Shown: positions 38,505 through 49,026, counted from the stretch's first letter. The stretch is DNA of 64,000 bases from Herbaspirillum rubrisubalbicans (GCF_003719195.1 NZ_CP024996.1:4588001-4652000); one strand, 5' to 3'. Translations and numbers: made by a program. The notes: generated by a model not told the origin, from the sequence alone.

Positions 38505-41500
38505 TTACACCAGGATGCGTTCGATGCCGCCATTGTTGGCGCGCTCGACATATTCCGGCATCCAGTTTTCGCCCAGCAGATGACGCGCCATCTCGACCAC
38601 GATGTAGTCCGCCGTGGTGCCGGCGTCATCGTTGTAGCGCGACAGGCCCTGGAAGCAGGATGGGCAGGACGTCAGGATCTTGACGTCACCGGCAAAGCCA
38701 TCGGCGCGCACCTTGTCGCTGCCCTTCTTCATTTCCTCTTCCTTGCGGAAGCGGACCTGGGTCGAGACATCCGGACGCGACACGCCGAAGGTGCCCGACT
38801 CGCCGCAGCAGCGATCGTTCTTCTCGATCTTCTGTGCATCCACCGTGGTGATGAGCGAGTTGACGGTCTTCAGCGGATCCTGCTGCTTCATCGGGCTGTG
38901 GCAGGGATCGTGGTACATGTAGCGGGTACCGGTCACGCCTTCCAGCTTGACGCCCTTTTCCAGCAGGTATTCGTGGATGTCGATGATGCGGCAGCCAGGG
39001 AAGATCTTCTCGAATTCATAGCCCTGCAACTGGTCGTAGCAGGTACCGCAGGACACCACCACGGTCTTGATGTCGAGGTAGTTCAGCGTATTGGCCATGC
39101 GATGGAACAGCACGCGGTTGTCGGTGATGATCTTCTCACCCTTTTCGAAGTCGCCAGTGCCGCGTTGCGGATAGCCGCAGCACAGGTAGCCCGGCGGCAA
39201 CACGGTCTGCACGCCCACGTTCCACAGCATGGCTTGCGTGGCCAGGCCGACTTGCGAGAACAGGCGCTCCGAACCGCAGCCAGGGAAGTAGAACACCGCT
39301 TCCGTATCGGCCGTGGTGGTCTTGGGATTGCGGATGATGGGGACGATCTTGTCATCCTCGATATCCAGCAAGGCACGCGCGGTCTTCTTGGGCAGGTTGC
39401 CCGGCATCTTCTTGTTGATGAAGTGGATCACCTGCTCCTTCACCGGCGGCTTGCCGACGGTGGCGGGCGGTTTCTGGGTCTGCTTTTTCGCAAACTTCTT
39501 CATCAGGTCGTTGCCCAGGCGCTGCGCCTTGAAGCCCCACTGCGTCATCACCTTGCGGGTGGCGTTGATGGTGGCCGGGTCGGTGGCGTTCAAGAAGAAC
39601 ATGGCGGCATTGGTGCCGGCGTTGAAGGACTTCTTGCCCATCTTGCGCAGCAGGTTGCGCATGTTCATCGAGACATCGCCGAAGTCGATATCGACCGGGC
39701 AAGGCGTGACGCACTTGTGGCACACCGTGCAGTGGTCGGCCACATCCTCGAACTCTTCCCAATGCTTGATGGAGACGCCGCGACGGGTCTGCTCTTCATA
39801 GAGGAAGGCTTCCACCAGCAGCGAGGTCGCCAGGATCTTGTTGCGCGGCGAGTACAGCAGATTGGCACGCGGCACGTGGGTCGAGCAGACCGGCTTGCAC
39901 TTGCCGCAGCGCAGGCAATCCTTGACGCTGCTGGCAATGGCACCGATGTCGCTCTGCTGCATGATCAGCGACTCATGGCCCATCAAACCGAACGACGGCG
40001 TGTAGGCATTGGACAAATCCGCTTCCATGCCGGGCAGGTTCAACAGCTTGCCCTTGTTGAAGCGGCCTTCCGGGTCCACGCGCTTCTTGTATTCGCGGAA
40101 TTCGCCGATCTCGTCTTCGGTCAGGAATTCCAGCTTGGTGATGCCGATACCGTGCTCGCCCGAGATCACGCCATTGAGCGAACGGGCCAGCTTCATGATG
40201 CGGGCCACGGCGACGTGGGCATCCTGCAGCATGTCGTAGTGATCGGAATTGACCGGGATGTTGGTGTGCACGTTGCCGTCACCCGCGTGCATGTGCAGCG
40301 CCACGAAGACGCGGCCGCGCAGCACGCGCTTGTGAATGGCCTGGCATTCTTCCAGGATGGGCTTGAAGGCCGCGCCCGAGAAGATCTGGCGCAGTTGCGC
40401 CCGCACTTCCTGCTTCCAGGAAATGCGCACGGTGCGGTCCTGCACCACGTGGAAAACCTTGGCATCAGGCTGCTCAAAGACCCGCTTGATGAAGGTCTCG
40501 CCCAGCTTTTCCATCCCCAGTGCGATCATCTCGTTACCCGCTTCATTGAGCGGCTTGTCGAGATTGGCCAGCAGATAGGACCAGCGCGCATGGGTCTGCT
40601 CCAGCAGGCTTTCGGCCTGGTGCACGCGGTCTTCCAGCATTTCGGCAGCGGGAATGTCGTCGCCTTCGGCGTCATCGCTCTTGCCCAGCGGCAGGTTGCC
40701 CTTGACGAAGAAGCTGTCCAGTTCGGCCAGCAGTTGCAGCTTGTTCTTGATCGACAGTTCGATGTTGATGCGCTCGATGCCGTCGGTGTATTCGCCCATG
40801 CGGTTCAGCGGGATCACCACGTCTTCGTTGATCTTGAAGGCGTTGGTGTGCTTGGCGATGGCGGCGGTACGCGAACGGTCCAGCCAGAACTTCTTGCGCG
40901 CTTCCGGGCTCACGGCCACGAAGCCTTCGCCCACGCGGTTGTTGGCCATGCGGATCACTTCGGAAGCCGCAGCGGCCACGGCGTTTTCGTCGTCACCGAC
41001 GATGTCGCCGATCAGCACCATCTTGGGCAGCACGCCGCGCTTGGACTTGGTGGCATAGCCGACCGCGCGCAGGTAGCGCTCGTCCAGGTGTTCCAGGCCG
41101 GCCAGGATGGCGCCGCCCTTCTTGGTCTCGGCGTCGAGATAGTCCTTGATCTCGACGATCGAGGGAATCGCATCGCGCGCCTGGCCAAAGAATTCCAGGC
41201 AGACCGTGCGGGTCTGCTTGGGCATCTTGTGCAGGATCCAGCGGGCCGAGGTGATCAGGCCATCGCAGCCTTCCTTCTGCACGCCCGGCAGGCCCGAGAG
41301 GAATTTGTCGGTAACGTCCTTGCCCAGGCCTTCCTTGCGGAATTTCTTGCCGGAGATTTCCAGGATCTCGGTCTTAAAGACTTCGGTCTTCTGGCCCTTC
41401 TCACCGGGGTGCGACCATTCCAGCTTGAAGCGCGCCACTTCCACATCGTGGATCTTGCCCAGGTTGTGATCCAGGCGCGTCACTTCCAGCCAGTCGCCTT

Positions 41501-42506
41501 GCGGATCGACCATGCGCCAGCTGGCCAGATTGTCCAGCGCGGTACCCCACAGCACGGCCTTCTTGCCGCCGGCATTCATGGCGACGTTGCCGCCGATGCA
41601 GGAGGCTTCAGCCGAGGTCGGGTCCACCGCGAAGACGAAGCCGGCCTTTTCGGCGGCATCCGAGACGCGCTTGGTGACCACGCCCGCGCCCGAGTAGATA
41701 GTGGCGTAGGGCTTGTCTACACCAGGCAGCATGGTCATTTCGACCGCGCCCAACTGTTCCAGCTTTTCGGTATTGATGACGGCCGACATCGGCGTCAAGG
41801 GAACGGCGCCGCCGGTATAACCGGTGCCGCCGCCGCGCGGGATGATGGTCAAACCCAGTTCGATACAGGCCTTGACCAGGCCGGCCATTTCGTCCTCGGT
41901 ATCCGGGGTCAGCACCACAAACGGATACTCGACGCGCCAGTCGGTGGCGTCGGTCACGTGGGACACACGCGAGAGACCGTCGAACTTGATGTTGTCGCGG
42001 GCGGTGTAGCGGCCCAGCACCTTGGTGGCGCGGCGGCGCAGATCGTAGGTCTGGCGGAATTCTTCGGCAAAGTCGCCGATGGCCTTCTTGGCCGCCTTCA
42101 GCAAGGCTTCCACGCTGGCGCTGCGGCGCTGGGCGTCGGCGTCACCGGCCTCGGCCGAATCGGTGGCCAGGCGGCGCTTGTCGACTTCGTTGATGCGATG
42201 GTTCAAGGCCTCAATCAGGGCGGCGCGGCGCTTGGGGTTGTCCAGCAGGTCATCCTGCAGGTAGGGATTGCGGCGCACCACCCAGATATCGCCCAAGACT
42301 TCATACAACATGCGCGCCGAACGACCGGTCTGGCGCTTGCCGCGCAGTTCGTCCAGCAGAGACCAGGAGGATTCGCCCAACAACCGGATCACGATCTCGC
42401 GATCGGAGAAGGAAGTGTAGTTGTACGGAATTTCGCGCAAGCGCGGGAGGGCGGCGCCATGCGGCGCGTCTGTGAGCAAGGCCTGGATCTGTGCGGGGGC
42501 GTTCAT
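38505..42506 (-). CDS. Large FAD-linked oxidoreductase with iron-sulfur and CCG domains (DUF3683 type)
   Basis: 1,333 residues in one frame. A DUF3683-type N-terminal part (about 1-190) is followed by a PCMH-type FAD domain with [14 protein letters not shown] near 225 and a large FAD-oxidase C-terminal region with the [12 protein letters not shown] motif near 740. Two 4Fe-4S clusters follow, [12 protein letters not shown] (about 862) and [12 protein letters not shown] (about 925), then two Cys-rich CCG motifs, [10 protein letters not shown] (about 1110) and [10 protein letters not shown] (about 1233). This fuses the GlcD/GlcE-like and GlcF/LutA-like functions of 2-hydroxyacid dehydrogenases. 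The substrate may be D-lactate or a related hydroxyacid; this is an inference. Confidence 0.88.
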   Translation of the reverse strand: MNAPAQIQALLTDAPHGAALPRLREIPYNYTSFSDREIVIRLLGESSWSLLDELRGKRQTGRSARMLYEVLGDIWVVRRNPYLQDDLLDNPKRRAALIEALNHRINEVDKRRLATDSAEAGDADAQRRSASVEALLKAAKKAIGDFAEEFRQTYDLRRRATKVLGRYTARDNIKFDGLSRVSHVTDATDWRVEYPFVVLTPDTEDEMAGLVKACIELGLTIIPRGGGTGYTGGAVPLTPMSAVINTEKLEQLGAVEMTMLPGVDKPYATIYSGAGVVTKRVSDAAEKAGFVFAVDPTSAEASCIGGNVAMNAGGKKAVLWGTALDNLASWRMVDPQGDWLEVTRLDHNLGKIHDVEVARFKLEWSHPGEKGQKTEVFKTEILEISGKKFRKEGLGKDVTDKFLSGLPGVQKEGCDGLITSARWILHKMPKQTRTVCLEFFGQARDAIPSIVEIKDYLDAETKKGGAILAGLEHLDERYLRAVGYATKSKRGVLPKMVLIGDIVGDDENAVAAAASEVIRMANNRVGEGFVAVSPEARKKFWLDRSRTAAIAKHTNAFKINEDVVIPLNRMGEYTDGIERINIELSIKNKLQLLAELDSFFVKGNLPLGKSDDAEGDDIPAAEMLEDRVHQAESLLEQTHARWSYLLANLDKPLNEAGNEMIALGMEKLGETFIKRVFEQPDAKVFHVVQDRTVRISWKQEVRAQLRQIFSGAAFKPILEECQAIHKRVLRGRVFVALHMHAGDGNVHTNIPVNSDHYDMLQDAHVAVARIMKLARSLNGVISGEHGIGITKLEFLTEDEIGEFREYKKRVDPEGRFNKGKLLNLPGMEADLSNAYTPSFGLMGHESLIMQQSDIGAIASSVKDCLRCGKCKPVCSTHVPRANLLYSPRNKILATSLLVEAFLYEEQTRRGVSIKHWEEFEDVADHCTVCHKCVTPCPVDIDFGDVSMNMRNLLRKMGKKSFNAGTNAAMFFLNATDPATINATRKVMTQWGFKAQRLGNDLMKKFAKKQTQKPPATVGKPPVKEQVIHFINKKMPGNLPKKTARALLDIEDDKIVPIIRNPKTTTADTEAVFYFPGCGSERLFSQVGLATQAMLWNVGVQTVLPPGYLCCGYPQRGTGDFEKGEKIITDNRVLFHRMANTLNYLDIKTVVVSCGTCYDQLQGYEFEKIFPGCRIIDIHEYLLEKGVKLEGVTGTRYMYHDPCHSPMKQQDPLKTVNSLITTVDAQKIEKNDRCCGESGTFGVSRPDVSTQVRFRKEEEMKKGSDKVRADGFAGDVKILTSCPSCFQGLSRYNDDAGTTADYIVVEMARHLLGENWMPEYVERANNGGIERILV

Positions 42507-42640
42507 CGATGTATGAGGTAAATCTGCTGCCGGAGGTGCATTTTAGCCTATTGCCCAAACTCGCGATGGAATGCACGGTTTTTGGGCGACGTTTGCAGGA
42601 ACTAGCGCGGCGATAGGCATCGCCAATTGAATTTATAAAT

Positions 42641-42666
42641 ACAATCAATTTCATATAATTGATTGT
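42641..42666. promoter_or_regulatory. Perfect palindrome upstream of the small-protein operon
   Basis: 10-bp arms ACAATCAATT (42641-42650) and AATTGATTGT (42657-42666) around TCATAT. It overlaps the -35 position of the TATAAT box at 42674, which has no good -35 element of its own, so a regulator is likely to bind here. It also lies 135 bases upstream of the divergent oxidoreductase. Confidence 0.65.
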
Positions 42667-42673
42667 AAAAACC

Positions 42674-42679
42674 TATAAT
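42674..42679 (+). promoter_or_regulatory. -10 box of the small-protein operon
   Basis: TATAAT matches the sigma-70 consensus; no matching -35 is seen at 16-18 bases. A hairpin TCAGGG-ACATG-CCCTGA (42691-42707) lies in the expected leader. Confidence 0.55.
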
Positions 42680-42730
42680 CCATCCAGACATCAGGGACAT
42701 GCCCTGAACCAACGCCGCAAGGAGGATCCC

Positions 42731-42808
42731 ATGTTGCAAGCACTGATGACCGAATTCCTGGAAAACCTGGCCATTACCCTGGCCGACTATGCCCAATGCA
42801 AGGCGTGA
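42731..42808 (+). CDS. Small protein of 25 residues
   Basis: ATG 42731 has a perfect AAGGAGG (42719-42725) five bases upstream. The product (MLQALMTEFLENLAITLADY and five more residues) is amphipathic and acidic with one Cys near the end. It is too short for a family assignment. It precedes a second small gene by 11 bases and both lie between a TATAAT box and a terminator, so I treat it as a real gene despite its size. Confidence 0.55.
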   Translation: MLQALMTEFLENLAITLADYAQCKA

Positions 42809-42819
42809 GGGAGATCAGC

Positions 42820-42957
42820 ATGAATAGCGCAATGATGAACCACTACCCTGGCCTCTTGCTGAAGCTCAAGACCCGCCACCTGGCCGTGCTAGGCGTGACG
42901 GCTACCTTCCTGGCCATCCGGGTGGTCGAGAGCCTGGTGCCGACCTTGGTAGGATAA
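42820..42957 (+). CDS. Small single-span membrane protein of 45 residues
   Basis: ATG 42820 has GAGGGAGATC upstream. The product has a short Lys/Arg/His-containing N-terminal region (MNSAMMNHYPGLLLKLKTRH) and one membrane helix (about residues 21-41, LAVLGVTATFLAIRVVESLV). It is the second gene of the small operon, ended by the terminator at 42985. No family is recognised. A stress-induced small membrane protein or a type I toxin-like peptide would fit, but nothing shows this. Confidence 0.55.
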   Translation: MNSAMMNHYPGLLLKLKTRHLAVLGVTATFLAIRVVESLVPTLVG

Positions 42958-42984
42958 TTCACCCACCCTGCCAGAAACACGACT

Positions 42985-43010
42985 ACGGCGCCCTGCGGCG
43001 CCGTTTTGCT
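42985..43010 (+). terminator. Terminator of the small-protein operon
   Basis: ACGGCGCC and complement around CTGC (42985-43004), followed by TTTGCTTC; 27 bases after the second small ORF. Confidence 0.82.
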
Positions 43011-43027
43011 TCATATCAGGCCGGTTT

Positions 43028-43519
43028 TTACGCCAGCCAGTCGCCCAGCTTGTGCCAGAAGCCATCCGGCACGTTCAACAGCAGCCAGGTCATCAACACA
43101 TAGCGAATGAACTTGCCGATGGCCATATACACCACCGACGGCCAGAACGGCAGGCGCAGCCAGCCGGCCAGGGTGCAGATGGGGTCGCCGATACCGGGCA
43201 GCCAGGCCAGCAGCATGGTCTTGGCGCCGAAGCGCTCCAGCCAGTGGAACCAGCGCGTGGAACGCTCCTTGGCAAAGGCTTGCTTGGCGCCATAACCCAT
43301 CCAATAGTCGACAATACCGCCCAGGGTGTTACCTACGGTAGCCACCAGAATCACCGGCCAGAACATCTCGGGGCTCGCCTTGATGACCGCAAAGACGGCC
43401 GGTTCCGAGCCCAGCGGCAGCAAGGTGGCCGACACGAAACTGATCAGGAACACCGAGGTCAGGCCCACGGTAGGAATGGCGAGGATATTGAGCAGCCAGA
43501 GGACGGCGGATTCGATCAT
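43028..43519 (-). CDS. YqaA/DedA-family membrane protein
   Basis: 163 residues with several membrane segments. Visible are FVSATLLPLGSEPAVFAVI (about 28-46), VATVGNTLGGIVDYWMGYGAKQ (about 59-80, the Gly-rich DedA-type motif), and LAWLPGIGDPICTLAGWLRLPFWPSVVYMAIGKFIRYVLM (about 103-142). The family is thought to include polyprenyl-lipid or flippase-like membrane proteins. ATG 43519 was chosen over an upstream start to give a hydrophobic N-terminus. Convergent with the small-protein operon. Confidence 0.88.
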   Translation of the reverse strand: MIESAVLWLLNILAIPTVGLTSVFLISFVSATLLPLGSEPAVFAVIKASPEMFWPVILVATVGNTLGGIVDYWMGYGAKQAFAKERSTRWFHWLERFGAKTMLLAWLPGIGDPICTLAGWLRLPFWPSVVYMAIGKFIRYVLMTWLLLNVPDGFWHKLGDWLA

Positions 43520-43676
43520 GCAGATGGCAGGTAGGTGGAGAACTGGCCGCGGCCAGGAGGGAAACTTGCCACCCGTCAAGCCCGGTCTGGTGGCGCAGCG
43601 AGCATTCTAGCTGGTGCCGCAGTGCTTGATTTCAAGAATGGAAGAAACATTCATATCGCCCCTGGACAGTGCACGC

Positions 43677-43707
43677 TTGGCGTGGCCTCGCCCGGCTCCC
43701 TTATAAT
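43677..43707 (+). promoter_or_regulatory. Candidate ilvA promoter
   Basis: TTGGCG (43677-43682) and TATAAT (43702-43707) with a 19-base spacer, longer than ideal. About 150 bases upstream of ilvA, in a leader that also holds a 15-codon ORF (43807-43854) whose TGA overlaps the first ilvA ATG. Confidence 0.35.
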
Positions 43708-43853
43708 GTCCAGTTCCCCCTGGCCAGGATCGGTGACCGGCCAGTCTTGCCCAGGAGGAATTTCCAGCGGCTTACCCAGCCTTTATTTCCTTTACCTGAT
43801 TGCGATATGACCGCGCCTGAACCCGCTGCTGCTCGCCTGACTTCACTTCACTG

Positions 43854-45389
43854 ATGACCAACATGAGTAACGATTATCTGAAAAAGATCCTGACCGCCCG
43901 CGTCTACGACGTCGCCCAAGAAACCCCGCTGGAACTGGCGAACACGCTGTCGCAAAGGATTGATAATCGAATTTACTTCAAGCGTGAAGACATGCAGAGC
44001 GTGTTCAGCTTCAAGCTGCGTGGCGCCTACAACAAGATGGCCCACCTGACGCCGGCGCAACTCAAGCGCGGCGTCATCTGCGCTTCCGCCGGCAACCATG
44101 CCCAGGGCGTAGCGCTGTCGGCCGCGCGCCTGGGCTGCCGGGCCGTCATCGTCATGCCCACCACCACCCCGCAGGTGAAGATCGATGCCGTCAAGGCGCG
44201 CGGCGGCGAGGTGGTGCTCTTCGGCGACTCCTTCACGGATGCCTACGAACACGCGCTGACGCTGGAAAAGAAGCAGAAGCTGACCTTCGTGCATCCCTTC
44301 GACGACCCGTATGTGATCGCCGGCCAGGGCACGGTGGGCATGGAAATCCTGCGCCAGCACCCGGACCCGATCCACGCCATCTTCGTGGCCATCGGCGGTG
44401 GCGGCTTGATTGCCGGCGTGGCTTCCTACGTCAAGGCGGTGCGCCCGGACATCAAGGTCATCGGTGTGCAGACCACCGATTCGGACGCCATGGCGCGCAG
44501 CCTCAAGGCGGGCCGCCGCGTGGCGCTGCCGGACGTGGGCCTGTTCTCGGATGGCACGGCCGTCAAGCTGGTGGGTGAAGAAACCTTCCGCATCGCCAAG
44601 GAACTGGTCGATGACATCATCATCGTCGACACCGATGCCGTCTGTACCGCCATCAAGGACATCTTCCAGGACACCCGCAGCATCGTCGAACCCGCCGGTG
44701 CGCTGGCCGTGGCCGGTGCCAAGGCTTACGTGGAGCGTGCCAAGGCTAGCAAGAAGCCGATCAAGGGCGAGTCGCTCATCACCATTGCCTGCGGCGCCAA
44801 CATGAACTTCGACCGCCTGCGCTTCGTGGCCGAGATGGCCGACGCCGGCGAGGCGCGCGAGGCGGTCTTCGCCGTCACCATCCCCGAAGAACGCGGCAGC
44901 TTCCGCCGCTTCTGCGAAACCGTGGGCCCGCGCAACGTCACCGAATTCAACTACCGCATCAGCGATGCCAAGGCGGCGCACGTGTTCGTGGGTATCCAGG
45001 TGTCGGCGGCGGACGAAGCCGGCAAGATCGCGCGCAACTTCGAGAAGGCCGGTTTCGGCGTGCTCGACCTGACCCATGATGAACTGGCCAAGGTCCATAT
45101 CCGTCACCTGGTGGGCGGCAAGAGTGAACTGGCGGGCGATGAGTTGCTCTATCGCTTTGAATTCCCGGAACGTCCGGGCGCGCTGATGAAGTTCCTTTCC
45201 AGCATGAACCCCGGCTGGAACATCAGCCTGTTCCATTACCGCAACCAGGGCGGTGACGTCGGCCGCATCCTGATCGGCTTGCAGGTGCCGAAGAAGGAAA
45301 TGAAGGAATTGCGCGCCTTCCTGGCCCAGCTGGGCTATCGTCACTGGGATGAAACCAAGAACCCGCTCTACAAGCTGTTCTTGGGCTGA
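43854..45389 (+). CDS. ilvA: Threonine ammonia-lyase, biosynthetic
   Basis: 511 residues. PLP is bound through the Lys in [15 protein letters not shown] (about 50-64), with the phosphate-binding [13 protein letters not shown] (about 82-94) and the [10 protein letters not shown] loop (about 183). Two ACT-like regulatory domains follow (about 335-505), with [35 protein letters not shown], so isoleucine feedback is expected. Deaminates Thr to 2-oxobutanoate, the first step to Ile. A second ATG at 43863 (MSNDYLKK) is an equally likely start; neither has a good ribosome site, consistent with coupling to the short upstream ORF. Confidence 0.96.
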   Translation: MTNMSNDYLKKILTARVYDVAQETPLELANTLSQRIDNRIYFKREDMQSVFSFKLRGAYNKMAHLTPAQLKRGVICASAGNHAQGVALSAARLGCRAVIVMPTTTPQVKIDAVKARGGEVVLFGDSFTDAYEHALTLEKKQKLTFVHPFDDPYVIAGQGTVGMEILRQHPDPIHAIFVAIGGGGLIAGVASYVKAVRPDIKVIGVQTTDSDAMARSLKAGRRVALPDVGLFSDGTAVKLVGEETFRIAKELVDDIIIVDTDAVCTAIKDIFQDTRSIVEPAGALAVAGAKAYVERAKASKKPIKGESLITIACGANMNFDRLRFVAEMADAGEAREAVFAVTIPEERGSFRRFCETVGPRNVTEFNYRISDAKAAHVFVGIQVSAADEAGKIARNFEKAGFGVLDLTHDELAKVHIRHLVGGKSELAGDELLYRFEFPERPGALMKFLSSMNPGWNISLFHYRNQGGDVGRILIGLQVPKKEMKELRAFLAQLGYRHWDETKNPLYKLFLG

Positions 45390-45475
45390 CACCGAACGCC
45401 GCGCACCACTGCCCCGGTGCGCGGCAGCATCACAGAACCAACAAGTTGAACCCGCAGCACCGCAGGAGTATTCCC

Positions 45476-46351
45476 ATGGACCACATCACCCCGTCCGCAT
45501 CCGGCACCGGTCATTCGCCGGAAAGCTCGCCCCTGGGCAAGAGCTCGCCATATCCGACCCATTACGACCCCAGCCTGCTGTTCCCGATCCCGCGTGCGCC
45601 CAAGCGCGCCGAATTGCAGATCAGCGGCACCCTGCCCTTCTTCGGTGCCGACTTCTGGACCGCCTATGAAATTTCCTGGCTGAACCTGCGCGGCAAACCC
45701 CAGATCGCCATCGCCAGCTTCATGGTGCCGGCCGATTCTCCCAACATCATCGAATCGAAGTCCTTCAAGCTGTATCTGAATTCCTTCAACCAGGAACGCC
45801 TGGAAAGCAGCGCGCAGTTGCTGGACAAGCTGCGCACCGACCTGTCGGCCGCAGCCGGCGCGAATGTCCAGGTGAGCTTGACCGAATCGGCCCAGTTCGG
45901 GCAAGTGCAGTTCGGTGAATTGTCCGGCCTGCTGCTGGACCGGCTGGATGTGGACATCGAACCGGTATCCGGCAACCCGCACCCCGATGGCAGTCAGCTG
46001 CGCGCCAATACCGACGAAGCCACGGTGGAAGAGACGCTGGTGTCGCACCTGCTCAAGTCCAACTGCCCGGTGACCAGCCAGCCCGACTGGGGCAGCGTGC
46101 AGATCCACTACGTGGGCGCGCCCATCGACCAGGAGCGGCTGCTGAAGTACATCATCGGTTTTCGCGAGCACAACGAATTCCACGAGCAATGCGTGGAACG
46201 CATCTTCACCGACATCCTGCGCCACTGCAAACCGCAGAAGCTGGCCGTCTATGCCCGCTACACGCGACGTGGCGGGCTGGACATCAATCCCTGGCGTAGC
46301 AATTTCTCCAGCGCCAAACCGCCTTCGCAATTGCGCAACGCACGCCAGTAA
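45476..46351 (+). CDS. queF: NADPH-dependent 7-cyano-7-deazaguanine reductase QueF
   Basis: 291 residues, the long two-domain (unimodular YqcD-type) form found in proteobacteria. The NADPH motif [16 protein letters not shown] lies near 94-110 and the catalytic Cys in [18 protein letters not shown] (about 199-217) with the following Asp. His and Glu of [13 protein letters not shown] (about 230) also match. It reduces preQ0 to preQ1 on the way to queuosine in tRNA. ATG 45476 has AGGAG at 45464-45468. Confidence 0.96.
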   Translation: MDHITPSASGTGHSPESSPLGKSSPYPTHYDPSLLFPIPRAPKRAELQISGTLPFFGADFWTAYEISWLNLRGKPQIAIASFMVPADSPNIIESKSFKLYLNSFNQERLESSAQLLDKLRTDLSAAAGANVQVSLTESAQFGQVQFGELSGLLLDRLDVDIEPVSGNPHPDGSQLRANTDEATVEETLVSHLLKSNCPVTSQPDWGSVQIHYVGAPIDQERLLKYIIGFREHNEFHEQCVERIFTDILRHCKPQKLAVYARYTRRGGLDINPWRSNFSSAKPPSQLRNARQ

Positions 46352-46384
46352 GCCGCCCCGGCTGTCAGTAAATTGTGACCAGAT

Positions 46385-46406
46385 CTTGCAGCCAACGCGC
46401 TGCAAG
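46385..46406. other. Hairpin between queF and pagP
   Basis: Perfect 8-bp arms CTTGCAGC and GCTGCAAG around CAACGC, 34 bases after queF, without a T-run. The 284-base gap to the chosen pagP start also holds a TTGACA at about 46423, but no well-spaced -10 was found. Confidence 0.4.
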
Positions 46407-46635
46407 CTGCTTGCCGTCTCGGGTTGACAGCCAGGATGGCGGGCTTTCGGTAACATCTTTCTTTTTCACAACAGCGCAGTAGCAGGATATTTTCATCACC
46501 ATTGCAGTCCATCCCTTCGCGGATGAGCTTGCCTGCCACGCCTCCGTTTTTCTTCAACACCGCATGACCCCGTTCCTGCTTCCCGGCTTAGGCCAGCAAT
46601 GCATGGGACGACTGCTTTTTGCTTCTACAACAACC

Positions 46636-47265
46636 ATGACAACCACCTCCCAGCTTCGGCGCCAGGCCGCTTTTTCTTCCGCTTCCTTTTCCACGCTGAC
46701 CTCCCTGCTGCGCCGCTCGGCCCTGCTCGGGGCGACCGCGCTGGCCCTGGCCCCGGCCGCCCGTGCCGATGACAACCAGTACAGCCTGTGGCAACAGACC
46801 AAGGACCATGCCGCCAATATCTGGAACCAGGGCGATGGTGCCCTCTATCTTTCCGGCGTGGCGCACCACGGCCGCAGCACCTACACCCACGAAAAGCTCA
46901 ACGAACTCAATGAACACGCCTGGGGCCTGGGCTATGGCAAGACCCTGCGCAATGAGCGGGGCGACGATGAGTCACTGTATGGTTTCGTCATCAAGGATTC
47001 GCACCGCCATCCGCAATACATGGCCGGCTATGCCTATGAATGGGTGTTCCCGATCGCCAAGACCGGCCTGGAGCTGGGCCTGGGCGGCACGGCCATGCTC
47101 ATGAGCCGCCAGGATTACTTCCACAGCGTCCCCTTCCCGGTGCCGCTGCCACTGGCCTCCATCGGTACGCAAAAAGCCAAGATCATGTTCGCCTACGTGC
47201 CGCGTTTGTCGTCCAACAAGAACAATGGCGATGTGCTGCTGATCTTCGGTCGTATTGAAATGTAA
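46636..47265 (+). CDS. pagP: Lipid A palmitoyltransferase PagP
   Basis: About 209 residues from this start. A signal peptide ends ARA-DD near residue 44; the mature barrel has PagP landmarks: THEKLNELNEHAWGLGYGKTL (about 75-95, catalytic His region), GFVIKDSHRHPQYMAGY with the Asp-Ser pair (about 107-123), and the closing PVPLPLASIGTQKAKIMFAYVP plus NNGDVLLIFGRIEM. It transfers palmitate from phospholipid to lipid A at the outer membrane. In-frame starts also exist at 46564 and 46603; the long basic leader makes the true start uncertain. Confidence 0.82.
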   Translation: MTTTSQLRRQAAFSSASFSTLTSLLRRSALLGATALALAPAARADDNQYSLWQQTKDHAANIWNQGDGALYLSGVAHHGRSTYTHEKLNELNEHAWGLGYGKTLRNERGDDESLYGFVIKDSHRHPQYMAGYAYEWVFPIAKTGLELGLGGTAMLMSRQDYFHSVPFPVPLPLASIGTQKAKIMFAYVPRLSSNKNNGDVLLIFGRIEM

Positions 47266-47444
47266 AAATGTAATCCCGGCAACAAGTTGCTGTTTATCAT
47301 CGACATCCAGGCCAGAGCCGTCCTCAAATCCCGGCTTTCGGCCTGAATTCACCTCCTGTTCAGCGCTTTCAAAGCGTTCCGCCCTCCCCAAACAAGCCTA
47401 TAATCCTGCTCAAAGCTTCAGCCTGTGGCAATTCCTTGAGCGTC

Positions 47445-47918
47445 ATGACTAATCTCGCAAAAATCCTGTCTCCAGAAAACGTGGTTCTGGATCTGGAAGT
47501 TTCCAGCAAAAAAAGAGCTTTCGAACAAGCCGGCCTGACTTTCGAAAACAATAGCGGCATCGCGCGCTCTACCGTTTCCGAAAACCTGTTTGCCCGGGAG
47601 CGTCTCGGTTCGACCGGACTGGGTCATGGCGTGGCCGTGCCTCATGGTCGCATCAAAGGCCTGAAGTCGCCGCTGGCGCTGTTCATGCGGCTGGCCGCAC
47701 CGATTCCCTTCGAGTCGCCCGATGGCCAACCGGTCAAGCTGCTGGTGTTCCTGCTGATCCCGGACAATGTGACGCAACAGCATCTGGAAATCCTCTCGGA
47801 AATCGCCGAGATGTTTTCCGACGACGCCTTCCGCAACGAACTCGCCATCGAGACCGATCCTGCCGTGGTACACGCCCGCATCGTGACCTGGCAGAGTTCG
47901 ATGGAAAAGACTGGCTGA
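47445..47918 (+). CDS. ptsN: Nitrogen PTS EIIA component PtsN
   Basis: 157 residues of the EIIA-Ntr fold. The phosphorylated His is in GLGHGVAVPHGRIKGLKSPLALFMRL (about 62-86); the acidic EILSEIAEMFSD helix is typical. A regulatory phosphocarrier that links nitrogen and potassium status to gene control. It is followed by hprK and rapZ in the usual order, but the genes normally upstream in betaproteobacteria (rpoN, hpf) are not here: pagP precedes it. Confidence 0.95.
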   Translation: MTNLAKILSPENVVLDLEVSSKKRAFEQAGLTFENNSGIARSTVSENLFARERLGSTGLGHGVAVPHGRIKGLKSPLALFMRLAAPIPFESPDGQPVKLLVFLLIPDNVTQQHLEILSEIAEMFSDDAFRNELAIETDPAVVHARIVTWQSSMEKTG

Positions 47919-47985
47919 GTCCTGATCCCCGAGTCCTTCAGCAGCCGCGCACGCGCTATCCAACCGCCAGCAGAACCGGATCTAC

Positions 47986-48924
47986 ATGCCCACTTATTCC
48001 GCGTTGTCGATACAGCAGCTCTACGAAGAAAACCGTGAATCCCTGCAACTGGGCTGGTTTGCCGGCTTCCCCGGCGGCGAGCGCCTGATCTCCGGCGATG
48101 CCGTCTCGGCCTCCGACCAGGTGGGCCACCTGAACCTGATCCACCCGGGCCGCCTGCAAGTGTTCGGCCATCAGGAAATCGAGTATTACAACCGCCTCTC
48201 CAACACCTCGCGCGCCTACCAGACCGCCGAGCTGGTGGCCGGCGAGCCCCCGGCCTTCATCATCGCCCAGGGCCTGTCCACCCCGCCCGATCTGCTGGCG
48301 GTGTGCGACGAAAAGAATATTCCACTGTTTTCCACACCGCTGCCGGCGGCCCAGGTGATCGACTACCTGCGCGTGTACCTGTCCAAGAAGCTGGCCCAGC
48401 AGATCACCATGCATGGGGTGTTCATGGACGTGCTGGGAGTGGGCGTGCTCATCACCGGCGAATCCGGGCTGGGCAAGAGTGAACTGGGGCTGGAACTGAT
48501 TTCGCGCAGCCACGGCCTGGTGGCCGACGATGCGGTGGAGTTCGCCCGCATCGCCCCCAACATGATCGAAGGCCGCTGCCCGCCACTGCTGCAGAATCTG
48601 CTGGAAGTGCGCGGCCTGGGCCTGCTGGACATCAAGGCCATCTTCGGCGAGACCGCCGTGCGCCGCAAGATGCGTTTGAAGCTCATCGTGCACCTGGTCC
48701 GTCGCAGCACCCTGGAAGAAAACTACGAACGCCTGCCGCTGGATGCGCAGTACGAAGAAGTGCTGGGGCTGCCGATCCGCAAGGTGGTCATTCCTGTTGC
48801 GGCCGGTCGCAACATCGCGGTGCTGCTGGAGGCGGCCGTGCGCAACACCATCCTGCAACTGCGTGGCATCGATACACTCAAGGAATTCATCGAGCGCCAG
48901 CGGCGCGCCATGAACGGCGAATAG
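47986..48924 (+). CDS. hprK: HPr kinase/phosphorylase
   Basis: 312 residues. The N-terminal half (about 1-130) is the MurF-like domain; the C-terminal kinase has the Walker [29 protein letters not shown] (about 155-182), the signature [16 protein letters not shown] (about 206-221) and [26 protein letters not shown]. Phosphorylates HPr on Ser and removes it. No sugar PTS permease is in the window, which fits the regulatory PTS of betaproteobacteria. Confidence 0.96.
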   Translation: MPTYSALSIQQLYEENRESLQLGWFAGFPGGERLISGDAVSASDQVGHLNLIHPGRLQVFGHQEIEYYNRLSNTSRAYQTAELVAGEPPAFIIAQGLSTPPDLLAVCDEKNIPLFSTPLPAAQVIDYLRVYLSKKLAQQITMHGVFMDVLGVGVLITGESGLGKSELGLELISRSHGLVADDAVEFARIAPNMIEGRCPPLLQNLLEVRGLGLLDIKAIFGETAVRRKMRLKLIVHLVRRSTLEENYERLPLDAQYEEVLGLPIRKVVIPVAAGRNIAVLLEAAVRNTILQLRGIDTLKEFIERQRRAMNGE

Positions 48925-49026
48925 CGCCGCCCGGGCGGCTTTCCCGCTTGACGGGAAAACTTTAGGCGACATTTCGGCATACCTGTGACGCCACGCATTG
49001 ACAGACGATGCGTTATGATTGCCAGC

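Noticed and set aside
38178..42521. A 1,447-codon open frame on the plus strand
   Set aside because: It is the antisense shadow of the large oxidoreductase; its composition is His/Gln/Asp-rich with no family motif, as expected for the opposite strand of GC-rich coding DNA.
46385..46406. Intrinsic terminator after queF
   Set aside because: The hairpin is sound but no T-run follows on either strand, so it is listed only as a hairpin.
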